NCBI GenBank assembly: GCA_018401465.1
Contig: JAGYKE010000005.1
Location: 744,001-808,000, forward strand
Origin: Aestuariivita sp.
GTDB lineage: Bacteria > Pseudomonadota > Alphaproteobacteria > Rhodobacterales > Rhodobacteraceae
Length of the DNA: 64,000 nt
Direction: 5' to 3'
The notes under the pieces are model-generated. The model was not told the origin of the DNA, did no database searches, and saw nothing but the letters and a program-made list of their open reading frames with translations. Below are positions 8,800-15,870 of this stretch, piece by piece; the first letter of the stretch is position 1, and every line of letters begins with the position of its first letter. The position numbers and the translations under genes are program-made.

Positions 8800-9260
8800 T
8801 CCCCAAGTGGCCTGCCGTCTGATGCCAAGTTCACCTGATTTTGCCAGTTGAACAAGCGTTTTTCGCCCCGAGCGGCGTCTGTGGCCGCGCAAATGCCCGA
8901 AGTTGGGCGTATGGGCCCATAAACCCGTAGCATCCCGGCCCGGCAGCGACGTTTTTCAGCGCATCGGGCAGACTTGTCCTGCCGCTTTCGTTCAGTTTGG
9001 GCGTGGATCGGACTCATGCGCATGACGGTGGCGCTCGCAATCGGAGGATGGCAGCGAGGATGACCGGATCGAGGGCCAGCCGCACGCTAGGGTCGAAATC
9101 GACCCGATCTGCCCTCTGCGAGCCCGCACCCACTGGGTGATACATGAAACCCGTTTCTCGCAGCCATCAACACCATGATTTATATCAGAAATAGCATGGT
9201 CATGACAGCTAAATCACCGGATTACTTGGGAAATGCGGGATGAAAAACCAATGGACTGTT
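8800..9260. other. Non-coding stretch upstream of the chaperone operon
   Basis: No convincing gene is present. The segment next to the operon (8760-8830) has the character of the non-coding end of an insertion sequence, possibly IS21-like with its short GGTGAAC-type motif, but no terminal repeat pair could be defined. Further right (9040-9250) there is no recognisable structure. This is the likely site where the 5' end of the membrane-protein gene was exchanged. Confidence 0.3.
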
Positions 9261-9701
9261 TCACTCATCCTGCAGCGCACGGAGTGCGAGCGTGTACTTT
9301 GTCAAACGCGCCACATCACGATCAGTGATCTCGCTCAGACGGGTTAGATCAAGATTGTCGCGGATGTCGGCCATCTTGACCCGGCGGGCGACTGGGTTGG
9401 ATAGCGCCCGGCGGACGAACCGGAGATAGGTGTCGATGTCCTTGCCTTCGTCTTCAGGGCGCTTGGTCACCAGACGCAGCGCATCGATGACGTCAGCGCC
9501 GAACCCCTCCCCTTCGAGACGTTCGAAGGTCCATCCGGGGCCGTCTTCGACAACGTCGTGAAGAACACCAACAATGCGCTCAAGGTCGGTTTCAAGCGAG
9601 TGCATGATCCTGAGCGGATGCAGGATATAGGGCGCACCAGCCTTATCTGTCTGGCCCCTATGGGCCTCCACGGCAATCGCTATGGCTGTTTCAAGGTTCA
9701 A
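9261..9701 (-). CDS. Small HD-domain phosphohydrolase (RelA/SpoT hydrolase type)
   Basis: This 146-residue single-domain protein has the SpoT-type HD metal site: AHRGQTDKAGAPYILHP (His), GVLHDVVED (HD pair), and VKMADIRDNLD (distal Asp). There is no synthetase or TGS domain, so it belongs with the small alarmone-hydrolase type proteins. Its substrate may be (p)ppGpp or a related nucleotide. The start is a TTG preceded by a strong AAGGAGGAA site seven bases upstream, which decides the start. It lies 111 bp downstream of a second HD gene on the same strand, probably in one transcript. Confidence 0.8.
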   Translation of the reverse strand: MNLETAIAIAVEAHRGQTDKAGAPYILHPLRIMHSLETDLERIVGVLHDVVEDGPGWTFERLEGEGFGADVIDALRLVTKRPEDEGKDIDTYLRFVRRALSNPVARRVKMADIRDNLDLTRLSEITDRDVARLTKYTLALRALQDE

Positions 9702-9812
9702 AGTTGGTTCCTCCTTAGAGCGAAAATTCTTGGGTTTGCATTGAAGGTTGTGCGAGTATCGCTTCGCTAATGCCGGCAGGACCGAACCCCGACCGACAGG
9801 ATGCCACCAGCG

Positions 9813-10469
9813 CTACAAGTTCTCCCGAAAGAATTCTGTCATGAACCGCTCGGTTGCCTTTTCAGTCGCTCCTGACCGTTTTGCCTTACGAGTAAGAATA
9901 TCAAATACAGCATTCTGTACTTGTCGTGACGTTCCGAGGTCTTCGTTTGCCTTCAAGATGGCAAAGTCACACCGCCTGAAGAACTCGTCGAGCGCATGTC
10001 GTGGTACACTAGGCAAAGCCCGTATAACCGTTTCGGCCCAATCCACATACTCCAACCGCCGCTCGCGGGACCAATCGGCAGGCGGCGAATGATTAAGAGC
10101 CCCCACGTTGGAGGTCTTGTCGGCCAACTTTACGAGTGCCGCCGATGCAGATTTCTTTGAAGCATTTGCGACTTGCAGTCGCTTGCGTTCTTCCTTCGGC
10201 AACGACTTGTCATCGGTCAGTTCACGCACAACCCCAGCAACATGTAATCCGAATTCTACCTCAAGGTCTTCGAAGGAAGTTGGTGGGCAGTCTTCGACTG
10301 TATCGTGCAGCCATGCGGCTGCAATTTCAACTTCGGCACCTCCCCACTTCGATACTAATCCGGCAACTTCTTCGAGATGCACTGTATAGAGTTCGCGCGC
10401 CGCGCCCTTGCGGATTTGCCCCGCATGACATCGACGTGCGAACGCTTCCGCGTTTGCAACAAGGCTCAT
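9813..10469 (-). CDS. MESH1-like HD-domain small alarmone hydrolase
   Basis: This 218-residue protein contains, in order, CHAGQIRKGAARELYTVHLE (His), AAAWLHDTVEDCP (HD pair), LTDDKSLPKEERKRLQV, ALVKLADKTSNVGAL (Asp) and a WSRERRLEYVDWAE segment. This is the full signature of stand-alone MESH1/SpoT-type hydrolases, which remove pyrophosphate from (p)ppGpp or act on related nucleotides. No synthetase domain or synthetase gene is visible nearby. The C-terminal 60 residues are an extra helical tail. With the next gene it forms a tandem pair of HD hydrolases on the island, next to plasmid-like DNA. Confidence 0.83.
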   Translation of the reverse strand: MSLVANAEAFARRCHAGQIRKGAARELYTVHLEEVAGLVSKWGGAEVEIAAAWLHDTVEDCPPTSFEDLEVEFGLHVAGVVRELTDDKSLPKEERKRLQVANASKKSASAALVKLADKTSNVGALNHSPPADWSRERRLEYVDWAETVIRALPSVPRHALDEFFRRCDFAILKANEDLGTSRQVQNAVFDILTRKAKRSGATEKATERFMTEFFRENL

Positions 10470-10549
10470 GGCCTAAACTCCAATTTTGAGGAATCGCAAC
10501 CTACGTTGCGCGACCATGCTGCAAGTGATGCGACAGAATTGTCAATCCC

Positions 10550-11278
10550 CTAAATTTGCTTTTTGTTACAAGTGACTTCAGACGACTCCCACTCCGCCAA
10601 TCCTCGATCATACTCCTCATAAGAAATCAGCCCCGACAAGAACTTGAATCCAAGCAAATCATCAGGCGTCACTTCGTTGAACATACTGAACTTTAAGAAA
10701 TCGACACGATAGTAAAGTCTCTTGAATTCATCTTGGTCCACGGGCCCATGTCTGGACGCATAAGACAGCGCAATGCGAACTAAGAGATCTATCAGCTCAA
10801 GTGTTCTGTTGCCTTTAAATGGACCATCATCAAAGTATTCATATTCTTCGATGCCGGAAACATGGAACTCCATATCGTCTTCTTCATCATCATAATCGAA
10901 GTCGTCATCGTCATCGTCTGTCAGACTTTTCAAAAACTGATCTACTGCATCGACATCTTTTTGTTCAGAAGAGCTATTTTCCTTTGATGGTCGTAAAGTG
11001 TCCTCTTGTTCAGTGGTCGTAATTTGTGAATTTACGCCCATGCTATTTTCAGTGGGAATGACCCCAGGTCGTATTTCAAAATTTTCGGCATCATTATCAG
11101 AATGCGATTTACGACCTTTCTTGGGGAAATGTGGAAGATCCAATAATTCTTCCTCTTCTTCGCCACCATCCCAGCAGGTACGTTCGGGCACTTCTTGATT
11201 GAAGAGTTCTTTATCTAGCTCCTCGGGGTCGTAACCTCCCAGTGCATGCAACACATTTGTCATTACTTTTGTCTCCAT
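10550..11278 (-). CDS. Acidic hypothetical protein of the plasmid-like module
   Basis: This 242-residue protein has two strongly acidic runs (GGEEEEELLD near residue 40; DDDDDDFDYDDEEDD near 125) and a more ordered C-terminal region (NRTLELIDLLVRIALSYA and after). I recognise no family. An AAGGA sequence precedes the ATG at 11278, and a second in-frame Met five codons later is also preceded by GGAG, so the start is slightly uncertain. It is divergent from mobC, sharing a 220-bp AT-rich control region with it. Acidic tails of this type occur in DNA-mimic or histone-like-binding proteins, but that is speculation. Confidence 0.65.
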   Translation of the reverse strand: METKVMTNVLHALGGYDPEELDKELFNQEVPERTCWDGGEEEEELLDLPHFPKKGRKSHSDNDAENFEIRPGVIPTENSMGVNSQITTTEQEDTLRPSKENSSSEQKDVDAVDQFLKSLTDDDDDDFDYDDEEDDMEFHVSGIEEYEYFDDGPFKGNRTLELIDLLVRIALSYASRHGPVDQDEFKRLYYRVDFLKFSMFNEVTPDDLLGFKFLSGLISYEEYDRGLAEWESSEVTCNKKQI

Positions 11279-11498
11279 AATTTTATCCTTAATGTAATAT
11301 TAACCAAAACTCACAAATTAATTTAGTGGGGGTAGATTGCAAAAAGGTTAAAGGTGATGGAAAGGCAAATTACGACCACCCCACGGGATGCAGTATTTAA
11401 GCAAGCCGTTCATTTCACACCCATCATCCATGATGATGTTTCATGAATCTTGTTGGGGAAATCCCGCAAACCCCTTTGATAAAAAATTGGAGAAAATA
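11279..11498. other. Intergenic region before mobC, candidate oriT
   Basis: This AT-rich 220-bp gap lies between the divergent acidic-protein gene and mobC. It contains CATCAT/ATGATG inverted repeats near 11423-11439. In mobilizable plasmids the transfer origin usually lies directly upstream of the mobC-type gene, so oriT is expected here. The nick site itself could not be identified by eye. Confidence 0.35.
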
Positions 11499-11834
11499 AT
11501 GGAAGAAAAGAAAAAGCTAAGAGATATAAAAATAAGGGTCACAGAAGAAGAATATGAAGAAATCCGACAGAGAAAAGATGACCACGGATTATCGTTCACT
11601 GACTATGCCCGCTTCACAATGATAGGGCCTGAAGCAGCTCAGAAGTTTCCTGATCGAAAAGCACTCGCTGCTATGCTGGGGGAACTTGGAAAAATTGGCT
11701 CAAACGTCAATCAGATTGCACGAGCATACAACTTAAGCCCCATGACAGCGCACCTGCCAGAGAGGGATTTTCAGCGTATCCAGCAGAATATCCAAGCTGT
11801 CAGAGACTACATCGCCAAGGCAGTAAAGCTGTGA
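11499..11834 (+). CDS. mobC: MobC-like relaxosome accessory protein
   Basis: This 111-residue protein has a ribbon-helix-helix-type N-terminus (RDIKIRVTEEEYEEIRQR) and the MobC family core (LGKIGSNVNQIARAYN, then FQRIQQNIQAVRDYIAKAV). MobC proteins bind near oriT and help the relaxase open the strands. A longer frame begins at 11388, but the ATG at 11499 has a good GGAG site at the right distance and matches the usual family start, so it is preferred. Its stop overlaps the relaxase GTG start by four bases (GTGA), implying translational coupling. Confidence 0.85.
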   Translation: MEEKKKLRDIKIRVTEEEYEEIRQRKDDHGLSFTDYARFTMIGPEAAQKFPDRKALAAMLGELGKIGSNVNQIARAYNLSPMTAHLPERDFQRIQQNIQAVRDYIAKAVKL

Positions 11835-13111
11835 TCCTGAAGCAGACACGTGTGCAAGTGGGCGGTGCAGGCAGCTTGTTTGCGCACATCACCAACGAAG
11901 AAGACAATGACCTCGTGACCGTGCTGCATGGCAACGACAGCATCCCAGGAGATGGCGACATCATCGCCCGCATGAACAACCGCAAGTATGGCAACAGGCA
12001 TATTGTCATCAGCCCACAGTTTGCCCTGACAGATGAACAGCTAAATTTCGTTCGTGCGCTGATTTTTGACGAGCTCGACCCAGAAAACGGCATAGGTGAT
12101 GATTACTTGCTGATACAGCACAACAAGCGCCGTCACGACGAGCTGCATGATGCGCCACATTATCATCTAGTTATCAACGAGAGCACGACAGCCGGACATC
12201 AGCTCAATCAGCAGATGATGTACCTCAAGAACGAGAAAATCGCTCGCTTGTGTGAACTCGAATTTGGGCATCCGCTCACGAAGGGCAAACACAACACAGC
12301 TGTTGTGAAACATCTCGAAGAAAATGGCTATCGCGCGGAGGCAGAAGCCCTGCGTGACCTGACCGCTGGGTCACCTGCACTCGCAGCATTCAGCAGCAAG
12401 CAGCTCAGAAGAGCAGAACGTCTCGATGTAGATTTGCCGGGGATCTACTACCAAGTGCGAGACATTTCAGACCCTGAGCAGCTAGCAGAAGCGCTAGCAA
12501 ACATCGAGGAAGAGCACGAAGTCACCGTCCGCTTGGGCGACACACGCAACGTGCTCATCATTGAAAAAGACGGTCAGATTATTGCTGACTTGCGTAAATT
12601 ATTCAAAAACAAGGATTTAAAGCATGAATATATCAACGAACATATCACCAAAATCAGAACTGAACGACACGGAGTTCAAGACAATGGTCAGCGAAATGTT
12701 GAGCAGAATTTTGGACAATTTGATAGACTTGAGCAGTCTCGACAACATGCCAGCCGAAGAACATCCGTTCAACAAACTGGTGGCCGCAATAGCAGAACTA
12801 GAAGCGTCACATGTGAACACACATCAAGAAATCGTCAATCATATGATAAATTATCACGAAGTCTTGCAAAACATTTTGAACGACACTTTCAAAATGAAAG
12901 AGTCGATCTATCATCTCGCTTCTGCAATGCGAGAATTCTCAGAGAAGTTCGAAAAAGCGATGAGCGCCAGAACAGCGTGAATTTTGAAAGGGTGGTGCAA
13001 GGTTACCAGGATACAGTGAACCTTGTATTTTCCATCCCACCTTTGGACCACCCTGAGTTACTCAGAATTCTAGCTGAGCAGAACAGGTATCTTGGCATCA
13101 AGCAATCCTGA
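11831..13111 (+). CDS. Plasmid mobilization relaxase (HUH type)
   Basis: This 426-residue relaxase should nick oriT and carry the strand during conjugative mobilization. Its N-terminus (VQVGGAGSLFAHITNEE) resembles the GGAG-containing start of ColE1 MbeA-type relaxases. The metal-binding motif is seen as HNKRRHDELHDAPHYHLVIN, with a Tyr candidate early in the protein (RKYGNRH). A helical segment (KHLEENGYRAEAEALRDL) follows, and then a long hydrophilic C-terminus. The start is the GTG overlapping mobC. Its C-terminal third contains a second gene in another frame. The MOB class (MOBP-like versus others) is uncertain by eye. No mating-pair genes are present, so transfer would need a helper. Confidence 0.85.
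   Translation: MILKQTRVQVGGAGSLFAHITNEEDNDLVTVLHGNDSIPGDGDIIARMNNRKYGNRHIVISPQFALTDEQLNFVRALIFDELDPENGIGDDYLLIQHNKRRHDELHDAPHYHLVINESTTAGHQLNQQMMYLKNEKIARLCELEFGHPLTKGKHNTAVVKHLEENGYRAEAEALRDLTAGSPALAAFSSKQLRRAERLDVDLPGIYYQVRDISDPEQLAEALANIEEEHEVTVRLGDTRNVLIIEKDGQIIADLRKLFKNKDLKHEYINEHITKIRTERHGVQDNGQRNVEQNFGQFDRLEQSRQHASRRTSVQQTGGRNSRTRSVTCEHTSRNRQSYDKLSRSLAKHFERHFQNERVDLSSRFCNARILREVRKSDERQNSVNFERVVQGYQDTVNLVFSIPPLDHPELLRILAEQNRYLGIKQS
12624..12980 (+). CDS. Nested mobB/mobD-like gene inside the relaxase
   Basis: This 118-residue frame lies entirely within the relaxase gene in a different frame. It starts with ATG preceded by AAGGA at a good distance. The product is a coherent hydrophilic helical protein with coiled-coil character (MVSEMLSRILDNLIDLSSL, then LVAAIAELEASH). 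ColE1-type mobilization regions are known to carry mbeB and mbeD inside mbeA in just this way, and those small proteins also have coiled-coil segments. Sequence identity to them is not obvious, so the assignment rests on position, start signal and composition. Confidence 0.65.
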   Translation: MNISTNISPKSELNDTEFKTMVSEMLSRILDNLIDLSSLDNMPAEEHPFNKLVAAIAELEASHVNTHQEIVNHMINYHEVLQNILNDTFKMKESIYHLASAMREFSEKFEKAMSARTA

Positions 13112-13326
13112 AGAAATACAGATAACGTCTGCCTTGCATCATATTTATACATTAAAATTTAAGATCTCGAAATCTCTTTCAATCTTGGACAAGCGTTTAA
13201 GGATATTTTCTGAAAGCGGTCACTTTTGGTGCGGTTTTTTAAAACTTCCTTAACCGCTATAACCTAAAATAGCTATTACTTAAGATACCTAATAAATGGC
13301 AGTTAATAGGTTGGCGCAGAGACATT
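13112..13326 (+). promoter_or_regulatory. Putative replication-control region
   Basis: This AT-rich gap lies between the relaxase and the rep leader ORF. A stem GCGGTT/AACCGC spans 13231-13257, with T-rich sequence inside, and a TAACC...GGTTA-type pair follows to about 13314. Such structures are expected in a rep control region (antisense RNA or origin), but no specific promoter could be fixed by eye. Confidence 0.35.
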
Positions 13327-13425
13327 ATGATTAAACAGATATTACATAAAAATATTTTTCTCTGTTTCTTGGGGGCTGTATCACAGCTTGCACTAGCCAA
13401 GAAAGTCGCTGGTATGAGTGTCTAG
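13327..13425 (+). CDS. Leader peptide overlapping the rep start
   Basis: This 32-codon frame starts with ATG at 13327 and ends with TAG at 13423-13425, eight bases inside the primase frame, which starts with GTG at 13418. The peptide has a basic start and a hydrophobic core (NIFLCFLGAVSQLALA), like a signal-peptide shape. The rep GTG has no clear ribosome site of its own, so ribosomes ending the leader could restart on rep. This is how several plasmid rep genes are coupled to leader peptides. Its own ribosome site is weak. Confidence 0.5.
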   Translation: MIKQILHKNIFLCFLGAVSQLALAKKVAGMSV

Positions 13426-14971
13426 TCAGAATCTAAATCTTCAGTCTCCCCATCAAAACCTCCCCGAAGTCTTTTGGCATGACGTATCTCCGCTTGAACA
13501 TGTAAGAATTCTGCATGGGGATGCTTTCAATCATGAATATTTCACCATTGGTCAAGCTGTAGTTACGACTGATATCGATGAATTCGAAAAACTGACAATG
13601 GATGAAATATCATCTTTGTTACTTAATCAGACAGATTCACACGCTGAATTCTCCAGAATTATGTCTTCCGCTGAGAGGTCAAACTGGGTGAACACTTCCC
13701 TTTCACCTCAAAACGGGTGCTACGAGGGCATCATTAGAGCCAAGACAAAGCAGCAGGATGTGTATGTTTCCATGCAAAGGTTCTACACAAGACGAAGAAC
13801 TGCCGAGCAGACATCTTCGATAAGTTCTTTCTTTGTAGACATTGACCAGCTGCCGCCAGGTGTTGACCCCTTAGATTATACCACAGACTTTGTAGAAATG
13901 GTCTATGGCATAGGTTTCCCACCACCCTCCTACATCCTGTCATCTGGACGTGGTATCCATGCAGTGTGGCTCTTCAATAAAATCGGTATCAAGAGGAACT
14001 CGACCTACAATGCCACAGCAAGATGGAAAGTTATCCAGAACAAGATAGTTTCTGAAATTCAGGAAAAAATTTGTTCTGTGCTGGGTGGGCAGGTTGATAC
14101 TTCTGTCAAAGACTTGGCAAGAGTTCTACGTCTTTCCGGAACCATCAACTCGAAGACAGGTGATAACGTAGATATCATTTGGACACCTTTCTCCAACAAG
14201 AGCAACATCCTGCGTTATGCAAGCTTGGATGACCTGCAGGTAGGTTTTGGTCTCAAACCTCGTGAAGAATATCTTATAGAGAAGCAGATTATTTCCTTGT
14301 CTCTGGAGAAATCCAAAAGGCAGAAGGAAGCCGGTGAATATTCTGCTGGTAAGAATTTCGTCACCCTCAACCAAACCATCATTTCAGACTTGTGGAAGGT
14401 CTACCACAATATCTGGAACGGAAATATTCCGGATGGTAAATGGGACTTATGGCTCTTCTCAATGACTGTAGCATTATCCCACACAACCCACCCAGATGCT
14501 CTTGGATCTTCTGTAAGAGATATCTGCAATCAGGTTGGTTGGCTAAACCAAAAAGAAGCTCTCGGCATGATGGGAAGTGCCATCAGGAGAGCGAAAAAAT
14601 CGCTAGAAAACCAAAAAGATGAAAGATACAGACTTTCATCTAATTATTTAATGAAGGTCCTCGACATCAGTGATGATGACGCTGAAATTCACAATTTAAG
14701 ATACATTGCATCCGCTACCCTCAGAAATAATCGTAAGGCAGCAGCTAAAAGAGAAAAGAATGGATGGAATGAATACAAATCACGTGAAGATTATCAACGT
14801 CACAGAGCAGCTTTAAAAGCTCACAAGGAAGCAGAAATTATAAGGATGATAGATTTTCAAGGGATGAGACGCAAACATGTCTCTGACATGCTTTCTATTG
14901 CTCCAAAGACTGTTTCCAACATCATGTCAAAGGTTAGACGAGAAAGGGTGGAGAATGAATGTCCGTTCTAA
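13418..14971 (+). CDS. Plasmid replication protein with AEP primase domain
   Basis: This 517-residue protein contains the archaeo-eukaryotic primase signature: FFVDID (catalytic acids, about residue 138), SSGRGIHAVW (about 174) and LARVLRLSGTINSK (about 233). This arrangement is typical of RepB-prime/PrimPol-type replication primases of plasmids and phages. The C-terminus carries an HTH-like segment (MRRKHVSDMLSIAPKTVSNI), which could bind the origin. The start is GTG in the overlap with the leader peptide. It lies downstream of the mobilization genes, completing a replication plus mobilization backbone. No helicase gene is present nearby. Confidence 0.8.
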   Translation: MSSQNLNLQSPHQNLPEVFWHDVSPLEHVRILHGDAFNHEYFTIGQAVVTTDIDEFEKLTMDEISSLLLNQTDSHAEFSRIMSSAERSNWVNTSLSPQNGCYEGIIRAKTKQQDVYVSMQRFYTRRRTAEQTSSISSFFVDIDQLPPGVDPLDYTTDFVEMVYGIGFPPPSYILSSGRGIHAVWLFNKIGIKRNSTYNATARWKVIQNKIVSEIQEKICSVLGGQVDTSVKDLARVLRLSGTINSKTGDNVDIIWTPFSNKSNILRYASLDDLQVGFGLKPREEYLIEKQIISLSLEKSKRQKEAGEYSAGKNFVTLNQTIISDLWKVYHNIWNGNIPDGKWDLWLFSMTVALSHTTHPDALGSSVRDICNQVGWLNQKEALGMMGSAIRRAKKSLENQKDERYRLSSNYLMKVLDISDDDAEIHNLRYIASATLRNNRKAAAKREKNGWNEYKSREDYQRHRAALKAHKEAEIIRMIDFQGMRRKHVSDMLSIAPKTVSNIMSKVRRERVENECPF

Positions 14972-15120
14972 AGTTCCCGTGACTGCTCTGGTAATAATGG
15001 TCTATGACTGTCATCCGCCGAACGGCATGTTCAATATTTATTATCTACTTACTCTTTAATTCAACCAGCTTCAGGGGGTCTGGGAGATTTTGCGGAATTC
15101 ACAGCTCATCCCCATTAAAT

Positions 15121-15491
15121 TTATTTCTTATATTTTTCCATCAGTTCGTAAACTTCTGGATCTTTCAGGCTAACCGTTTCCCGGTCCAATGCTTTCTTCA
15201 CCCAGTTGGGGCATCTACCCTTGCCACTCCACCCATCAGTCGGGTCAGCTGGGTTAAAGTAGATTTCTGGTGCCTTGGATTTGGTCGCTGAGGAGGATTT
15301 TTTCCAGAATCTTTGACGGACATTTTTGCCAGAACTTCTGGTAGGGTAAATCCACTTTTATTGATGAATGCGTGAACATCAGCGGCAACTTTGCTGATGG
15401 CTTCATCTTTCTGCTTAAGTAGCTCTTCTTCAACTTTCTTGATGTGCTCACGAAGTTCTTAGTAAGACATTTCCTTGATATTTTTTGCCAT
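15121..15491 (-). pseudogene. H-NS-like nucleoid protein gene, broken
   Basis: Starting from ATG at 15491 the minus strand reads MAKNIKEMSY, then a TAA, then ELREHIKKVEEELLKQKDEA and LPEVLAKMSVKDSGK. After a run of six A the frame shifts and continues as KAPEIYFNPADPTDGWSGKG, RCPNWVKKAL, and on to a TAA at 15123-15121. The coiled-coil N-terminus and the DPTDGWSGKGRCPNW motif are those of H-NS/HvrA-type proteins (DNA-binding motif WSGRGR-P-W). One in-frame stop plus one frameshift make it a pseudogene, unless the A-run is a sequencing error and the stop is read through. A small plasmid carrying an H-NS-like gene beside AT-rich DNA is a known pattern. Confidence 0.75.
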
Positions 15492-15786
15492 AGTTTTTCC
15501 AGCCCCGTTTACAACATTTTCGGAAAGCTATGAGAATTCACCTTAACTGTCCATAGTCTGCCGGACAGGCCGGATTCTGCACCAGATGCCAGGGCCTGCC
15601 ATCGGCTTCGGATTCCGGACCAAACCGCTCAGAACGGCCGAAAACCCTCGTTTTGACCGCTGAAAGGTTAAGCCAAGGTTAACAAAGATCTCAGCTTTGT
15701 GGTAGCAATATGGTAACAAGCTTGATTGGTGAAAAAATGAAAAACATCTTATTACTTGATAATAAATAGTAATATGCAAGAAAGAC
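15492..15786. other. Non-coding right end of the island
   Basis: No gene is visible. The first part contains a tandem AAGGTTAA-type direct repeat near 15665-15682. The last 70 bases before the junction are very AT-rich, with a short inverted repeat (TTACT/AGTAA) near 15748-15775. This may be the element's terminal or recombination region. No integrase gene or tRNA target accompanies it in the window. Confidence 0.35.
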
Positions 15787-15844
15787 CTCCTAAGTTTGTG
15801 TCTTCGTAATAGACGGTGACGGGAAAGCGGTGCGGATCGGTCAT
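15787..15844 (-). pseudogene. ybgC: Truncated 5' end of ybgC (Tol-Pal-associated thioesterase)
   Basis: From the ATG at 15844 the frame reads MTDPHRFPVTVYYEDTNLGG, matching the conserved N-terminus of YbgC hotdog thioesterases (VYYEDTD-GG). The family would continue with VVYYANYL; instead the frame runs into AT-rich sequence (SCILLFIIK) and stops. A GGGAAGGGA site precedes the ATG, and the gene is 26 bp behind the previous one on the same strand, as in the usual ruvB to ybgC order. The GC-rich to AT-rich switch lies at about 15787-15805; the exact joint is uncertain because the last codons (ACA AAC TTA) already look foreign. The rest of the gene is not in this window. Confidence 0.75.
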
Positions 15845-15870
15845 GGTCTGTCCCTTCCCGGGGTCTGGGG

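Noticed and set aside
8736-9023. 95-codon minus-strand frame upstream of the chaperone operon
   Set aside because: It has no recognisable domain or ribosome site and crosses the presumed recombination joint; composition suggests non-coding remnant DNA.
15004-15291. 95-codon plus-strand frame near 15.1 kb
   Set aside because: It is the antisense of the H-NS-like pseudogene and has no ribosome site; the minus-strand homology explains the sequence.
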